Source: an uncultured Hyphomicrobiales bacterium
GTDB taxonomy: Bacteria > Pseudomonadota > Alphaproteobacteria > Rhizobiales > Xanthobacteraceae
Length of the DNA: 12,301 bases
Assembly (NCBI GenBank): GCA_903891395.1
Contig: CAITEM010000485.1
Span: 1-12,301, forward strand
Direction of reading: 5' to 3'
Shown: in pieces, positions 6,378 to 12,301 of the stretch
Layout of the letters: each line of letters begins with the position of its first letter
Position numbering within the stretch: position 1 is the first letter of the stretch
Notes under the pieces: generated by a model
What the model was told of the DNA's origin: nothing
The model's input: only the letters and a program-made list of their open reading frames with translations
Database searches by the model: none
Translations under genes and position numbers: made by a program

Positions 6378-8165
6378 CTAAAACGCTTCCGCCGGCAATT
6401 CCATGATCGAGCCGGCACCGGACTGGATGCGTACGAGGTGCGTCGCGGTTTCCGGCAGCATGCGCTCCATGAAGAAGCGCGCGGTAACGAGCTTGGCGGC
6501 AAAGCGCGCATCGGCGCCGTTGCCCATCTTGGCATTGGCGGCTTCGGCGATTTTGCACCACATGTAACCGAGCGCGACCAGACCGAACATGTGCATGTAG
6601 TCGGTGGCGCCCGCGCCTGCATTGTCGGGCTTCGCCATCGCGTTCTGCATGAACCACATCGAGGCCTGCTGCAGATGGCCGAGCGCGACGCCAAGCGGCG
6701 TCACCAGCGGCTTCATCTTGTCGTCGGCACTCATTTCCTTGACGTAGGTCGTGACCTCGCCGATGAACGCCATCAGCGCGCGGCCGCCGTCCTTGCCGAG
6801 CTTGCGGCCCACCAGATCGAGCGCCTGGATGCCGTTGGCCCCTTCATAAATTTGAGCAATACGGGCGTCGCGCACAAACTGCTCCATGCCGTGCTCGGCG
6901 ATGTAGCCGTGGCCGCCGAACATCTGCTGCGCCATCACGGTATTGGCAAAACCGGTGTCGGTGCACACGCCTTTCACCACCGGCGTCAGCAAGCCCATGA
7001 AATCGTCGGCGCTCTGGCGTTCTTTTTCATCCTGCGAGCGATGCGCGATATCGCCCTTGAGCGCGGTCCACAGCACCAGCGCACGCGCCGCTTCGTTGAA
7101 GGCACGGATCGTCATCAGCGTGCGGCGCACGTCCGGATGCACGATGATCGGATCGGCGGGCTTGTCGGGAAACTTGGCACCGGAAATGGCGCGGCCCTGT
7201 AGGCGATCCTTGGTATAGATCGCGGCGTTCTGATAGGCGACCTCGGACTGCGCGAGGCCTTGCACGCCAACGCCAAGCCTTGCCTCGTTCATCATGGTGA
7301 ACATTGCTGGCAGGCCGCGATTTTCGATGCCGACCAGCCAGCCGGTGGCGCCGTCGTAATTCATGACGCAGGTCGAATTACCATGAATGCCCATCTTCTC
7401 TTCGATGGAGCCGCACGACACGCCGTTCTGCTGGCCGACCGAACCGTCGTCCCTGACCAGAAATTTTGGCACGACGAACAGCGAAATTCCTTTGGTGCCG
7501 GCTGGTGCGCCTTCGATGCGCGCCAACACCAGATGAATGATATTGTCCGACATGTCGTGTTCGCCGGCCGAGATGAAGATCTTGGTGCCGGAAATCTTGT
7601 AACTGCCGTCGCCCTGCGGCATCGCCTTGGTCCGCAACAGGCCCAAGTCCGTACCGCAATGCGGCTCGGTGAGGTTCATGGTGCCGGTCCAGACGCCCTG
7701 CACCATCTTTGGCAGATATTTGGTTTTCAACTCCTGCGACGCGTGCGTCAGCAGCGCGGCGATAGCGCCTTGCGTCAGACCGGGATACATGGCGAAGGCC
7801 ATGTTGGCCGAGCACAGCAACTCGTTGACCGCGACGGTCACGGTGGCGGGCAATGCCTGGCCGCCATATTCCTCCGGCACCGAGATGCCGATCCAGCCGC
7901 CATCGATAATCTGCTTGTAGGCTTCCTTGAAACCCTTCGGCGTCGTTACCTTGCCGTCGGCATGGCGAACGCAGCCTTCCGTGTCGCCGACGCGATTGAG
8001 TGGGGTCAGCACCTCTTCACTGAATTTGGCGGCTTCGCCGAGAATCGCTTCGATCACGTCGGGCGAGGCGTCGGCAAAACCCGGCAGATTGCCATAACGA
8101 TCGAGATGAAGAACGTCGTTGAGCAGAAACAACGTCTCTTCCACCGGCGCTTTATAGGTCGGCAT
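6378..8165 (-). CDS. Acyl-CoA dehydrogenase with C-terminal extension, DmdC-like ~600-aa family (595 aa)
   Basis: This large FAD acyl-CoA dehydrogenase is of the type often annotated as 3-methylmercaptopropionyl-CoA dehydrogenase-like. The order is a short N-terminal helix typical of this group (~1-35), helical domain (~35-155), middle domain with MNLTEPHCGTDLGLLRTKA (~162-180) and FISAGEHDM (~198-206), a C-terminal helical domain with QMFGGHGYIAEHGMEQ, and an extra ~130-residue extension at the C-terminus. The catalytic base is in the classical place: Glu441 in YEGANGIQ. Its active site thus differs from the LCAD-type enzyme at 3102-4259. The ATG at 8165 has AAAGGGGG five to six nt upstream. 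The gene stands alone: it converges on the PAS gene and diverges from the PodJ-like gene. A palindromic CtrA-like box lies 41 bp upstream of the start. True DMSP catabolism would need dmdA/B/D nearby, and they are not in this window, so a general acyl-CoA role is more likely. Confidence 0.93.
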   Translation of the reverse strand: MPTYKAPVEETLFLLNDVLHLDRYGNLPGFADASPDVIEAILGEAAKFSEEVLTPLNRVGDTEGCVRHADGKVTTPKGFKEAYKQIIDGGWIGISVPEEYGGQALPATVTVAVNELLCSANMAFAMYPGLTQGAIAALLTHASQELKTKYLPKMVQGVWTGTMNLTEPHCGTDLGLLRTKAMPQGDGSYKISGTKIFISAGEHDMSDNIIHLVLARIEGAPAGTKGISLFVVPKFLVRDDGSVGQQNGVSCGSIEEKMGIHGNSTCVMNYDGATGWLVGIENRGLPAMFTMMNEARLGVGVQGLAQSEVAYQNAAIYTKDRLQGRAISGAKFPDKPADPIIVHPDVRRTLMTIRAFNEAARALVLWTALKGDIAHRSQDEKERQSADDFMGLLTPVVKGVCTDTGFANTVMAQQMFGGHGYIAEHGMEQFVRDARIAQIYEGANGIQALDLVGRKLGKDGGRALMAFIGEVTTYVKEMSADDKMKPLVTPLGVALGHLQQASMWFMQNAMAKPDNAGAGATDYMHMFGLVALGYMWCKIAEAANAKMGNGADARFAAKLVTARFFMERMLPETATHLVRIQSGAGSIMELPAEAF

Positions 8166-8205
8166 AGCTTCCCCCTTTTACAGCCGGACGCCGGCAAGCC
8201 AGCGC

Positions 8206-8222
8206 GTTAACGATTCGTTAAC
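8206..8222. promoter_or_regulatory. Perfect palindrome matching a CtrA box (TTAA-N7-TTAAC) with a central CcrM site
   Basis: GTTAACGATTCGTTAAC has two perfect 8-bp arms around one central base. It exactly fits the CtrA consensus TTAA-N7-TTAAC on both strands, and its centre is GATTC (8212-8216), a GANTC site of the CcrM methyltransferase. It ends 41 bp before the DmdC-like start codon and lies 287 bp before the PodJ-like start, so it could act on either gene. An alternative is the operator of a TetR- or GntR-type regulator of the dehydrogenase. Confidence 0.6.
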
Positions 8223-8234
8223 TAAAGGCCGGTT

Positions 8235-8253
8235 GCGACCGATTTGTGGTCGC
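8235..8253. repeat. Inverted repeat GCGACC-N7-GGTCGC
   Basis: A perfect 6-bp stem with a 7-nt loop (GATTTGT) lies 12 bp from the CtrA-like palindrome. It is followed on the plus strand by GTTTCCCCC. Both flanking genes point away from it, so a terminator is not needed here. It may be part of an operator or a leader structure. Confidence 0.3.
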
Positions 8254-8362
8254 GTTTCCCCCGCAACAAGCCCTGAGGATGACGCAGGCCGCTTACAACC
8301 GCGTTAAGGGCTCGAGGCGACGGCTATGCGCGGAAATTGCCGTTAAAATCCGGCACTTCGGT

Positions 8363-8396
8363 CAAACGTTAACGGCCTGTTTACCGCAAACGTTAA
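8363..8396. promoter_or_regulatory. Tandem CAAACGTTAA repeats with a near-consensus CtrA site
   Basis: CAAACGTTAA occurs exactly twice, at 8363-8372 and 8387-8396, in direct orientation at a 24-bp period. The stretch between forms TTAA-N7-TTTAC (8369-8384), one base away from the CtrA consensus TTAA-N7-TTAAC. It sits 113-147 bp upstream of the PodJ-like start, a suitable distance for a regulator of that gene. Confidence 0.45.
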
Positions 8397-8416
8397 AAAG
8401 TCAGTGCGTGGACTGA

Positions 8417-8458
8417 GAACCGCGCCCGTCTCCACCTGTCCTTAACGAAGCGCGGTTC
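8417..8458. repeat. 9-bp perfect inverted repeat in the putative PodJ-like leader
   Basis: GAACCGCGC (8417-8425) and GCGCGGTTC (8450-8458) are perfect complements separated by 24 nt that include a CTTAACG. If the promoter lies upstream, this would form a stable stem in the mRNA leader about 50 nt before the start codon. It could also be a spaced protein-binding dyad. Confidence 0.4.
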
Positions 8459-8501
8459 CACGAGAGTCGATGTCGGCTCTTTGCCCCTCCACCTCGAATG
8501 T

Positions 8502-8508
8502 GGGTGAG
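8502..8508 (+). promoter_or_regulatory. Candidate ribosome binding site deciding the PodJ-like start
   Basis: GGGTGAG lies directly upstream of the ATG at 8510, its GGG five nt from the start. The in-frame ATG at 8498 has only a pyrimidine-rich CTCCACCTCGA before it. A GTG at 8504 is also in frame. The site is modest, but it favours 8510. Confidence 0.45.
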
Positions 8509-8509
8509 C

Positions 8510-11500
8510 ATGAAATTCGGCGTTCCCTGGAGTGTAAAAGGCATACGACCGGAAGCGCGCGAGACCGCGAGAGAAGCCGCGCGCCGCTCCGGCATGTCTT
8601 TGGGCGAATGGCTGAACACGGTCATCCTGCATCAAGCGGCCGAAGACACGTCGGACTACGACGATGACGAAGTCGACAGCCACGAACTTTCCGCCGTCAA
8701 TCAACGCCTCGACGATCTGACGCGGCGCATCGAGCATTTCGCCAAGGCAGCGCCGGCGCGTGCGCAGAAGCGCGATCCCGACGACAGCGCCCAGATCGCG
8801 GAACTGATCAATCGCCTCGACAAGCGGCTCGACCATTTCGTCAATTCGTCGCGGCCGGTCCACGCGCCGCCGATCCAGCCGGCCATGCAGCCGATGCTGC
8901 ACCCGGCCATGCAGCCATACGTGCCGCAGCCGGAGCAGCAGTATGCGCCGCAGCCTATTCCTCAACATCCGCAGCAATACGCGCCGCAGTCACAGTCTTT
9001 TCCGCAACATCTGCCGCCGGTGCCCAGTATGCGCATGCCGCCGGCGCTCGATATGGCGGTCGCCGAGATCGCCGCGCGCCAGCGTACGCTGAATGGTCAG
9101 CCGCAAACACAGCCGGTCGCCCCCGCGCCGCAACGCCAGCCCGCCATGATGGGCGCCCCTGTCCACCCGCCGCAGCCATCCCCGGCGCTGATGCCGATGC
9201 CGACTCAGGATCTGTCGGGCCTCGAGGATCAACTCCGCCGAATCACGAATCAGATCGAGACCCTGCACAAGCCGGGCGTCGAGGAAGCCATCAACGCGCT
9301 GCGCGGCGAGCTTGGCGACATCAGCCGCGCCCTCACCGACGCGATGCCGCGCCAGGCGATCGACATGATCGAGCAGCAGATTCAGGGCTTGAATCATCGC
9401 ATCGCCGAAGGCCGCCAGGCCGGTGTCGATGCCGGCGCGCTGTCGGGCGTGGAACACGGCCTGGCCGAAGTGCGCGACGCGCTGCGCGGCCTGACGCCGG
9501 CGGAAAATCTGGTCGGCTTCAACGACGCAGTCGCGGGCCTTGCCCACAAGATCGATCTGATCGTGGCGCAAAAAGATCCCGAGCAACTGCATCAGCTTGA
9601 GCACGCCATCACCACGCTGCGCGACATGGCGACTCACGTCGCCTCGACCGACGCGGTCACCGGCCTCGCCCAGCATGTCGAACAACTGGCCGAACGCGTC
9701 GAACATCTGGCCGCCGCCGCGACCGGCAGCGATGCGCTCAACAATCTCGAGCACCGTATTTCCGCATTGGCCGACGCGTTGGCCGAGCGTTCGCAGAGCG
9801 GCGGCAATGTGCCGCCGCTGCTGGAATCGCTGGTGCATTCGCTGTCCGACAAGATCGAAATGATCCAGCAGTCGCGCGGCGACAATATCGCCTCGCAGCA
9901 CCTCGAGGATCAGATCGTGGCGCTGGTGCAGCGTCTCGACGCGTCCGATCACCGCCTCGGCCATCTCGAAGCAATCGAGCGCGGCCTCGCCGATCTTCTG
10001 GTCCACATCGAAGAGATGCGGGCCAACAAGGACAGCGACGCCATTCGCGCCGATCATTCGCCGGTCGTCGACGATCTCAAGCAGGACATGGCTCGCACGC
10101 AGGACGCGTTGCAGCAGGTCAATGGTACGCTCGGTACGCTCGTCGACCGCCTGGCGATGCTCGAAAGCGGCATGCGCTCCGGCGAAAACGGCATGCGCGG
10201 CGGCGAAAGCCGCAAGCGTCCGGTCAGCGACGAAGAATTCATCGAGGCGAGCAAGCCGATCGGCAGGGTCGCGGTCCGCATGGTCAGCGATCCGCAGCCG
10301 GCTTCGCGACCGCCGGTCGCCGCCGCGCCGCAGCCGGCGCCCCTGGTCGCGCCGCAACAGCCACAGCCTTACGTGCAGGTGCAGCCGCAAGTTCAACAGC
10401 CGGCGCCGCATCAGGTTCAGCAATACGTCGCGCCGCCCGCCCCGCCGCCAGTACCGCAACCGGCGCCGCCAGCCCCGGCCGCGAAGCGCCTGCCCCCGGC
10501 GGGCAACCTGCCGATCAATCCCGATTTGCCGCCCGATGAGCCGCTCGAACCCGGCTCCGGCCCGCCGAAGTTCCGCGCCAACCCGGGCGCGCGCATCGCT
10601 GCGTCCGAAGCGGCCCTCGGTGGTGCTGGCCCCAGTGCAGCCGGCTCCGCCGGCGGTAAATCCGGATTCATCGCCGCCGCCCGCCGCGCCGCCAATGCCG
10701 CGACGCAAAGCGCGCCCGACCGCGCGCCGCCGCCCGACGTGCTCGATCTGGAAGATCCCGACGCGCCATCGCTGCGCGGCAAGATGATGAAGCGGGTGAA
10801 GTCGCTGTTCATCGCCGCCAGCGTCGTCGCCGTCGTGGTCGGTGGCATCCAGATCAGCGGTACCTTCTTCAATTTCGGCAAAGGCGACGCCGTTAAAACC
10901 GCCGCCTTCACAAACACCCCGCCGGATGACGACACGTCCGACACAACGGGCAGCATCGACACGCCGCAGACGGCCGCGCCGTCGCAAATGATCAATCCGC
11001 TTGCGCCGGCGAAGCTGCCGGACATGTCGCCGCTCGCTTCCGCCGCGCCGCAGGCGCCGGCCCGCGCCGCGCCGACCGATTTCAACGCGCCGCAGAGCCT
11101 GCCGTCGCTGCTCAGCCCGCCGATCATCAACACCCAGCCTGTCGCTGCCAGAAATGACGTTACTAGTTCGATCCAGAATCCGGCCGCCGCGCGATCGCCG
11201 GTCAGCCTGCCGACGACTGAGCCGGCCGGCGACCGTTTGCCGGCCGCCATCGGCGGCAACAAATTGCGCAGCGCGGCTGTCGCCGGTGACGGCGCGGCGG
11301 CTTATGAAATAGCGCTTCGCTACGCCGAAGGCCGCGGCGTTCCGGTCAGCTTGGAAGAAGCCGCGCGCTGGTATGAGAAGGCCTCGGCCAAGGGCATTGC
11401 CCCGGCTCAGTTCCGTTACGCCAGCCTGCTGGAAAAAGGCCAGGGCGTGAAGAAGGACGTGGTCGCCGCGCGCAAGCTCTATCTCTCCGCCGCCGCCAAG

Positions 11501-11956
11501 GGCAACGGCAAGGCCATGCACAATCTCGCGGTGCTGTACGCCGAAGGCATCGACGGCAAGCCGGACTACGTCAACGCCGCGCAGTGGTTCCGCAAAGCGG
11601 CGCAGCGCGGCATCGCCGACAGCCAGTACAATCTCGGCGTGCTCTGCGCCCGCGGCCTCGGCACCGAAAAGAACCCGGCCGAATCCTACCAGTGGTTCTC
11701 GCTGGCCGCCGCCCAGGGCGACAAGGAATCCGCCAAGAAGCGCGACGAAATCGCCGCCCGCATGGACGACGACCAGCGCGAGGCCGCCGAACGTGCGGTT
11801 GCGAACTTCGCGATCGAGCCGCAGCCGTCCGACGCGATCTCGGTGCCCGAACCGGCCGGCGGCTGGGATGGCGTCAGCGCCGCCACACAGCCGCGGGCCA
11901 AACCACGCCAGGTTGGACCGCTGTCGTTGGGCTATCTCGAGCCGGCCAAGCGCTGA
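8510..11956 (+). CDS. podJ: PodJ-like polar localisation factor: coiled-coil, single TM, Sel1 repeats (1148 aa)
   Basis: This is likely a bitopic inner-membrane scaffold like the PodJ polar organelle factors of Alphaproteobacteria. The conserved N-terminus is PWSVKGIRPEARETAREAARRSGMSLGEWLN (from residue ~5), which resembles a ribbon-helix-helix segment. A short coiled coil follows (~60-115), then a Pro/Gln-rich linker (~116-230), a long heptad-type coiled coil (~233-550) and a second Pro/Ala/Gln-rich linker (~590-690). A lone hydrophobic helix (~766-787, after basic MMKRVK) gives a cytoplasmic N-terminus. The periplasmic part has a Pro/Ala-rich spacer and about four Sel1-like repeats (~926-1075; LRYAEGRGV, YASLLEKGQGV, LAVLYAEGIDG, LGVLCARGLG). 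The protein ends ~75 residues later with no recognisable peptidoglycan-binding domain, unlike classical PodJ. The start at 8510 is chosen by the conserved N-terminus and the GGGTGAG before it; 8498 would add four residues (MWVS). The name rests on architecture, not proven orthology. Confidence 0.85.
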   Translation: MKFGVPWSVKGIRPEARETAREAARRSGMSLGEWLNTVILHQAAEDTSDYDDDEVDSHELSAVNQRLDDLTRRIEHFAKAAPARAQKRDPDDSAQIAELINRLDKRLDHFVNSSRPVHAPPIQPAMQPMLHPAMQPYVPQPEQQYAPQPIPQHPQQYAPQSQSFPQHLPPVPSMRMPPALDMAVAEIAARQRTLNGQPQTQPVAPAPQRQPAMMGAPVHPPQPSPALMPMPTQDLSGLEDQLRRITNQIETLHKPGVEEAINALRGELGDISRALTDAMPRQAIDMIEQQIQGLNHRIAEGRQAGVDAGALSGVEHGLAEVRDALRGLTPAENLVGFNDAVAGLAHKIDLIVAQKDPEQLHQLEHAITTLRDMATHVASTDAVTGLAQHVEQLAERVEHLAAAATGSDALNNLEHRISALADALAERSQSGGNVPPLLESLVHSLSDKIEMIQQSRGDNIASQHLEDQIVALVQRLDASDHRLGHLEAIERGLADLLVHIEEMRANKDSDAIRADHSPVVDDLKQDMARTQDALQQVNGTLGTLVDRLAMLESGMRSGENGMRGGESRKRPVSDEEFIEASKPIGRVAVRMVSDPQPASRPPVAAAPQPAPLVAPQQPQPYVQVQPQVQQPAPHQVQQYVAPPAPPPVPQPAPPAPAAKRLPPAGNLPINPDLPPDEPLEPGSGPPKFRANPGARIAASEAALGGAGPSAAGSAGGKSGFIAAARRAANAATQSAPDRAPPPDVLDLEDPDAPSLRGKMMKRVKSLFIAASVVAVVVGGIQISGTFFNFGKGDAVKTAAFTNTPPDDDTSDTTGSIDTPQTAAPSQMINPLAPAKLPDMSPLASAAPQAPARAAPTDFNAPQSLPSLLSPPIINTQPVAARNDVTSSIQNPAAARSPVSLPTTEPAGDRLPAAIGGNKLRSAAVAGDGAAAYEIALRYAEGRGVPVSLEEAARWYEKASAKGIAPAQFRYASLLEKGQGVKKDVVAARKLYLSAAAKGNGKAMHNLAVLYAEGIDGKPDYVNAAQWFRKAAQRGIADSQYNLGVLCARGLGTEKNPAESYQWFSLAAAQGDKESAKKRDEIAARMDDDQREAAERAVANFAIEPQPSDAISVPEPAGGWDGVSAATQPRAKPRQVGPLSLGYLEPAKR
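10169..10210 (+). repeat. 21-bp in-frame tandem duplication inside the PodJ-like gene
   Basis: Two adjacent 21-bp units both start GGCATGCGC and contain GGCGAAA. They encode GMRSGEN and GMRGGES (residues 554-567). They lie just after the long coiled coil, at the start of the disordered linker. The similarity points to a local slippage duplication, tolerated because the linker is flexible. Confidence 0.6.
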
Positions 11957-11993
11957 TCGGCGCGCGGCCGCACGCCGCGCGTTAAGGCCGATC
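11955..11993 (+). terminator. GC-rich hairpin at the end of the PodJ-like gene
   Basis: An inner stem of eight pairs, CGCGCGGC (11961-11968) with GCCGCGCG (11974-11981), has a 5-nt loop. An outer stem, GATCGG (11955-11960) with CCGATC (11988-11993), encloses it, with GTTAAG bulged out. It begins within the stop codon. There is no T-run (CGAAAATTCAG follows), so it may stabilise the 3' end or assist Rho rather than act as a classical intrinsic terminator. Confidence 0.45.
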
Positions 11994-12144
11994 CGAAAAT
12001 TCAGTTGCAAAAGTCACAGCGCCTGAGATTTTGCAGCAGTATCGCTGACGATTCACCGCGCGATGGTGTTAACACGGTGAGGCGATTACCGGCGGCGCGA
12101 GCCGGTGTCCCAAGCCATTGGCCTCGAAAGCCGGACCACGCCGC
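11994..12144. promoter_or_regulatory. Intergenic stretch upstream of the TSUP permease with GTGTTAACAC palindrome
   Basis: These 151 bp should carry the permease promoter. A perfect 10-bp palindrome GTGTTAACAC lies at 12066-12075. A GANTC site (GATTC, 12050-12054) lies just upstream, and arms TCACCG (12053-12058) and CGGTGA (12075-12080) flank the palindrome. This repeats the TTAAC plus GANTC pairing seen at 8206-8222, though without a full TTAA-N7-TTAA. The short frame 12005-12259 is out of frame with the permease and resembles nothing. Confidence 0.35.
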
Positions 12145-12301
12145 TTGCAAATCTACCTGCCAATCGCCGATCTGCCCGTTAACATTTTCCTCGTTCTGGG
12201 GATGGGGCTCGCGGTCGGTTTCATCTCCGGCATGTTCGGCATCGGCGGCGGCTTCCTGATGACGCCGCTCTTGATTTTCATCGGCATCTCGCCCGCGGTC
12301 G
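12145..12301 (+). CDS. TauE/SafE (TSUP) family sulfite/anion permease, N-terminal part only
   Basis: The first 52 codons of an inner-membrane permease run off the right edge. LQIYLPIADLPVN is followed by a hydrophobic helix and the TSUP signature GMFGIGGGFLMTPLLIF, in which the Gly-rich turn and Pro are diagnostic. A second helix has begun when the window ends. Family members carry sulfite, sulfoacetate or other small anions and usually have 7-9 helices; the substrate here is unknown. In-frame codons run upstream to a TAA at 12070-12072 with no ATG or GTG between. The best start is therefore TTG at 12145, where the family-like sequence begins. Alternatives are TTG at 12118 or the ATG at 12202, but the latter would remove conserved residues. 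There is no clear Shine-Dalgarno at either TTG. It follows the PodJ-like gene by 188 bp and is probably a separate transcription unit. Confidence 0.8.
   Translation, partial: MQIYLPIADLPVNIFLVLGMGLAVGFISGMFGIGGGFLMTPLLIFIGISPAV

Larger units (their letters stand above)
8166..8509. other. 344-bp divergent intergenic region, rich in TTAA motifs
   Basis: This separates the DmdC-like gene (minus) from the PodJ-like gene (plus), so it should hold promoters for both. No gene is visible in it; short frames here are not supported by start sites or protein families. In an otherwise GC-rich window it has seven TTAA tetranucleotides (8207, 8218, 8304, 8343, 8369, 8393, 8442), most in a GTTAA or TTAAC context. 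It also has two GANTC sites (8212-8216 and 8464-8468). Individual structures are listed separately. I cannot place a sigma-70 -35/-10 pair with confidence. Confidence 0.6.

Noticed and set aside
6378..8165. Naming the 595-residue dehydrogenase dmdC and inferring DMSP degradation.
   Set aside because: No dmdA, dmdB or dmdD is present in the window, and many general acyl-CoA dehydrogenases share this architecture.
8235..8260. GCGACC-N7-GGTCGC as a Rho-independent terminator.
   Set aside because: Both neighbouring genes are read away from it, the stem is only six pairs, and a C-run rather than a T-run follows.
8990..12010. A 1006-codon open frame on the minus strand opposite the PodJ-like gene.
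   Set aside because: It mirrors a GC-rich, Ala/Pro-rich coding frame, where stop codons are rare on the opposite strand. Its translation is Arg/Gly/Leu-rich with no recognisable fold, and the plus-strand protein has clear domains.

Overview
The window is GC-rich and its genes look like chromosome of an alphaproteobacterium of the order Hyphomicrobiales, most like the Bradyrhizobium/Rhodopseudomonas/Xanthobacteraceae side. This is inferred from family content: a PodJ-like polar organiser, a PAS_5-type PAS protein, an abundance of CoA-ester beta-oxidation enzymes, and CtrA-like TTAA-N7-TTAA and GANTC motifs. I see no tRNA, rRNA, CRISPR array, insertion sequence, phage gene or plasmid function.

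Region 1 (1-4259, minus strand) is a compact beta-oxidation operon read right to left. It encodes an LCAD-type acyl-CoA dehydrogenase, an acetyl-CoA acyltransferase (thiolase), a small single-domain cupin, and a bifunctional enoyl-CoA hydratase/3-hydroxyacyl-CoA dehydrogenase that runs off the left edge. Gaps are only 9-19 bp. Between them the enzymes cover every step of a beta-oxidation cycle; the cupin is the unexpected member.

Region 2 (4260-6362, plus strand) starts with a 136-bp divergent promoter region and an MFS transporter of the monocarboxylate/oxalate-formate type, possibly an importer for an acid that feeds the operon. After 164 bp carrying two operator-like dyads comes a small single-PAS-domain protein (PAS_5 type). 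It ends tail to tail, 15 bp from the next minus-strand gene, with a perfect 12-bp palindrome at its stop codon.

Region 3 (6378-8165, minus strand) is a second, larger acyl-CoA dehydrogenase of the DmdC-like ~600-residue group. Its active-site layout differs from that of the first dehydrogenase.

Region 4 (8166-8509) is a divergent intergenic region with seven TTAA tetranucleotides. It includes a perfect 17-bp palindrome that is both a consensus CtrA box and a centred CcrM site (GATTC), a pair of exact 10-bp direct repeats, and a 9-bp inverted repeat in the putative leader of the next gene.

Region 5 (8510-11956, plus strand) is a 1148-residue membrane-anchored coiled-coil/Sel1 protein resembling the polar localisation factor PodJ, but without a recognisable C-terminal peptidoglycan-binding domain. 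A GC-rich hairpin follows. The window closes with the start of a TauE/SafE (TSUP) permease that probably begins at TTG.

Overall this looks like ordinary core genome. The item most worth following up is the cell-cycle-type regulatory region between the DmdC-like dehydrogenase and the PodJ-like gene. I found no evidence for a wholly new system.
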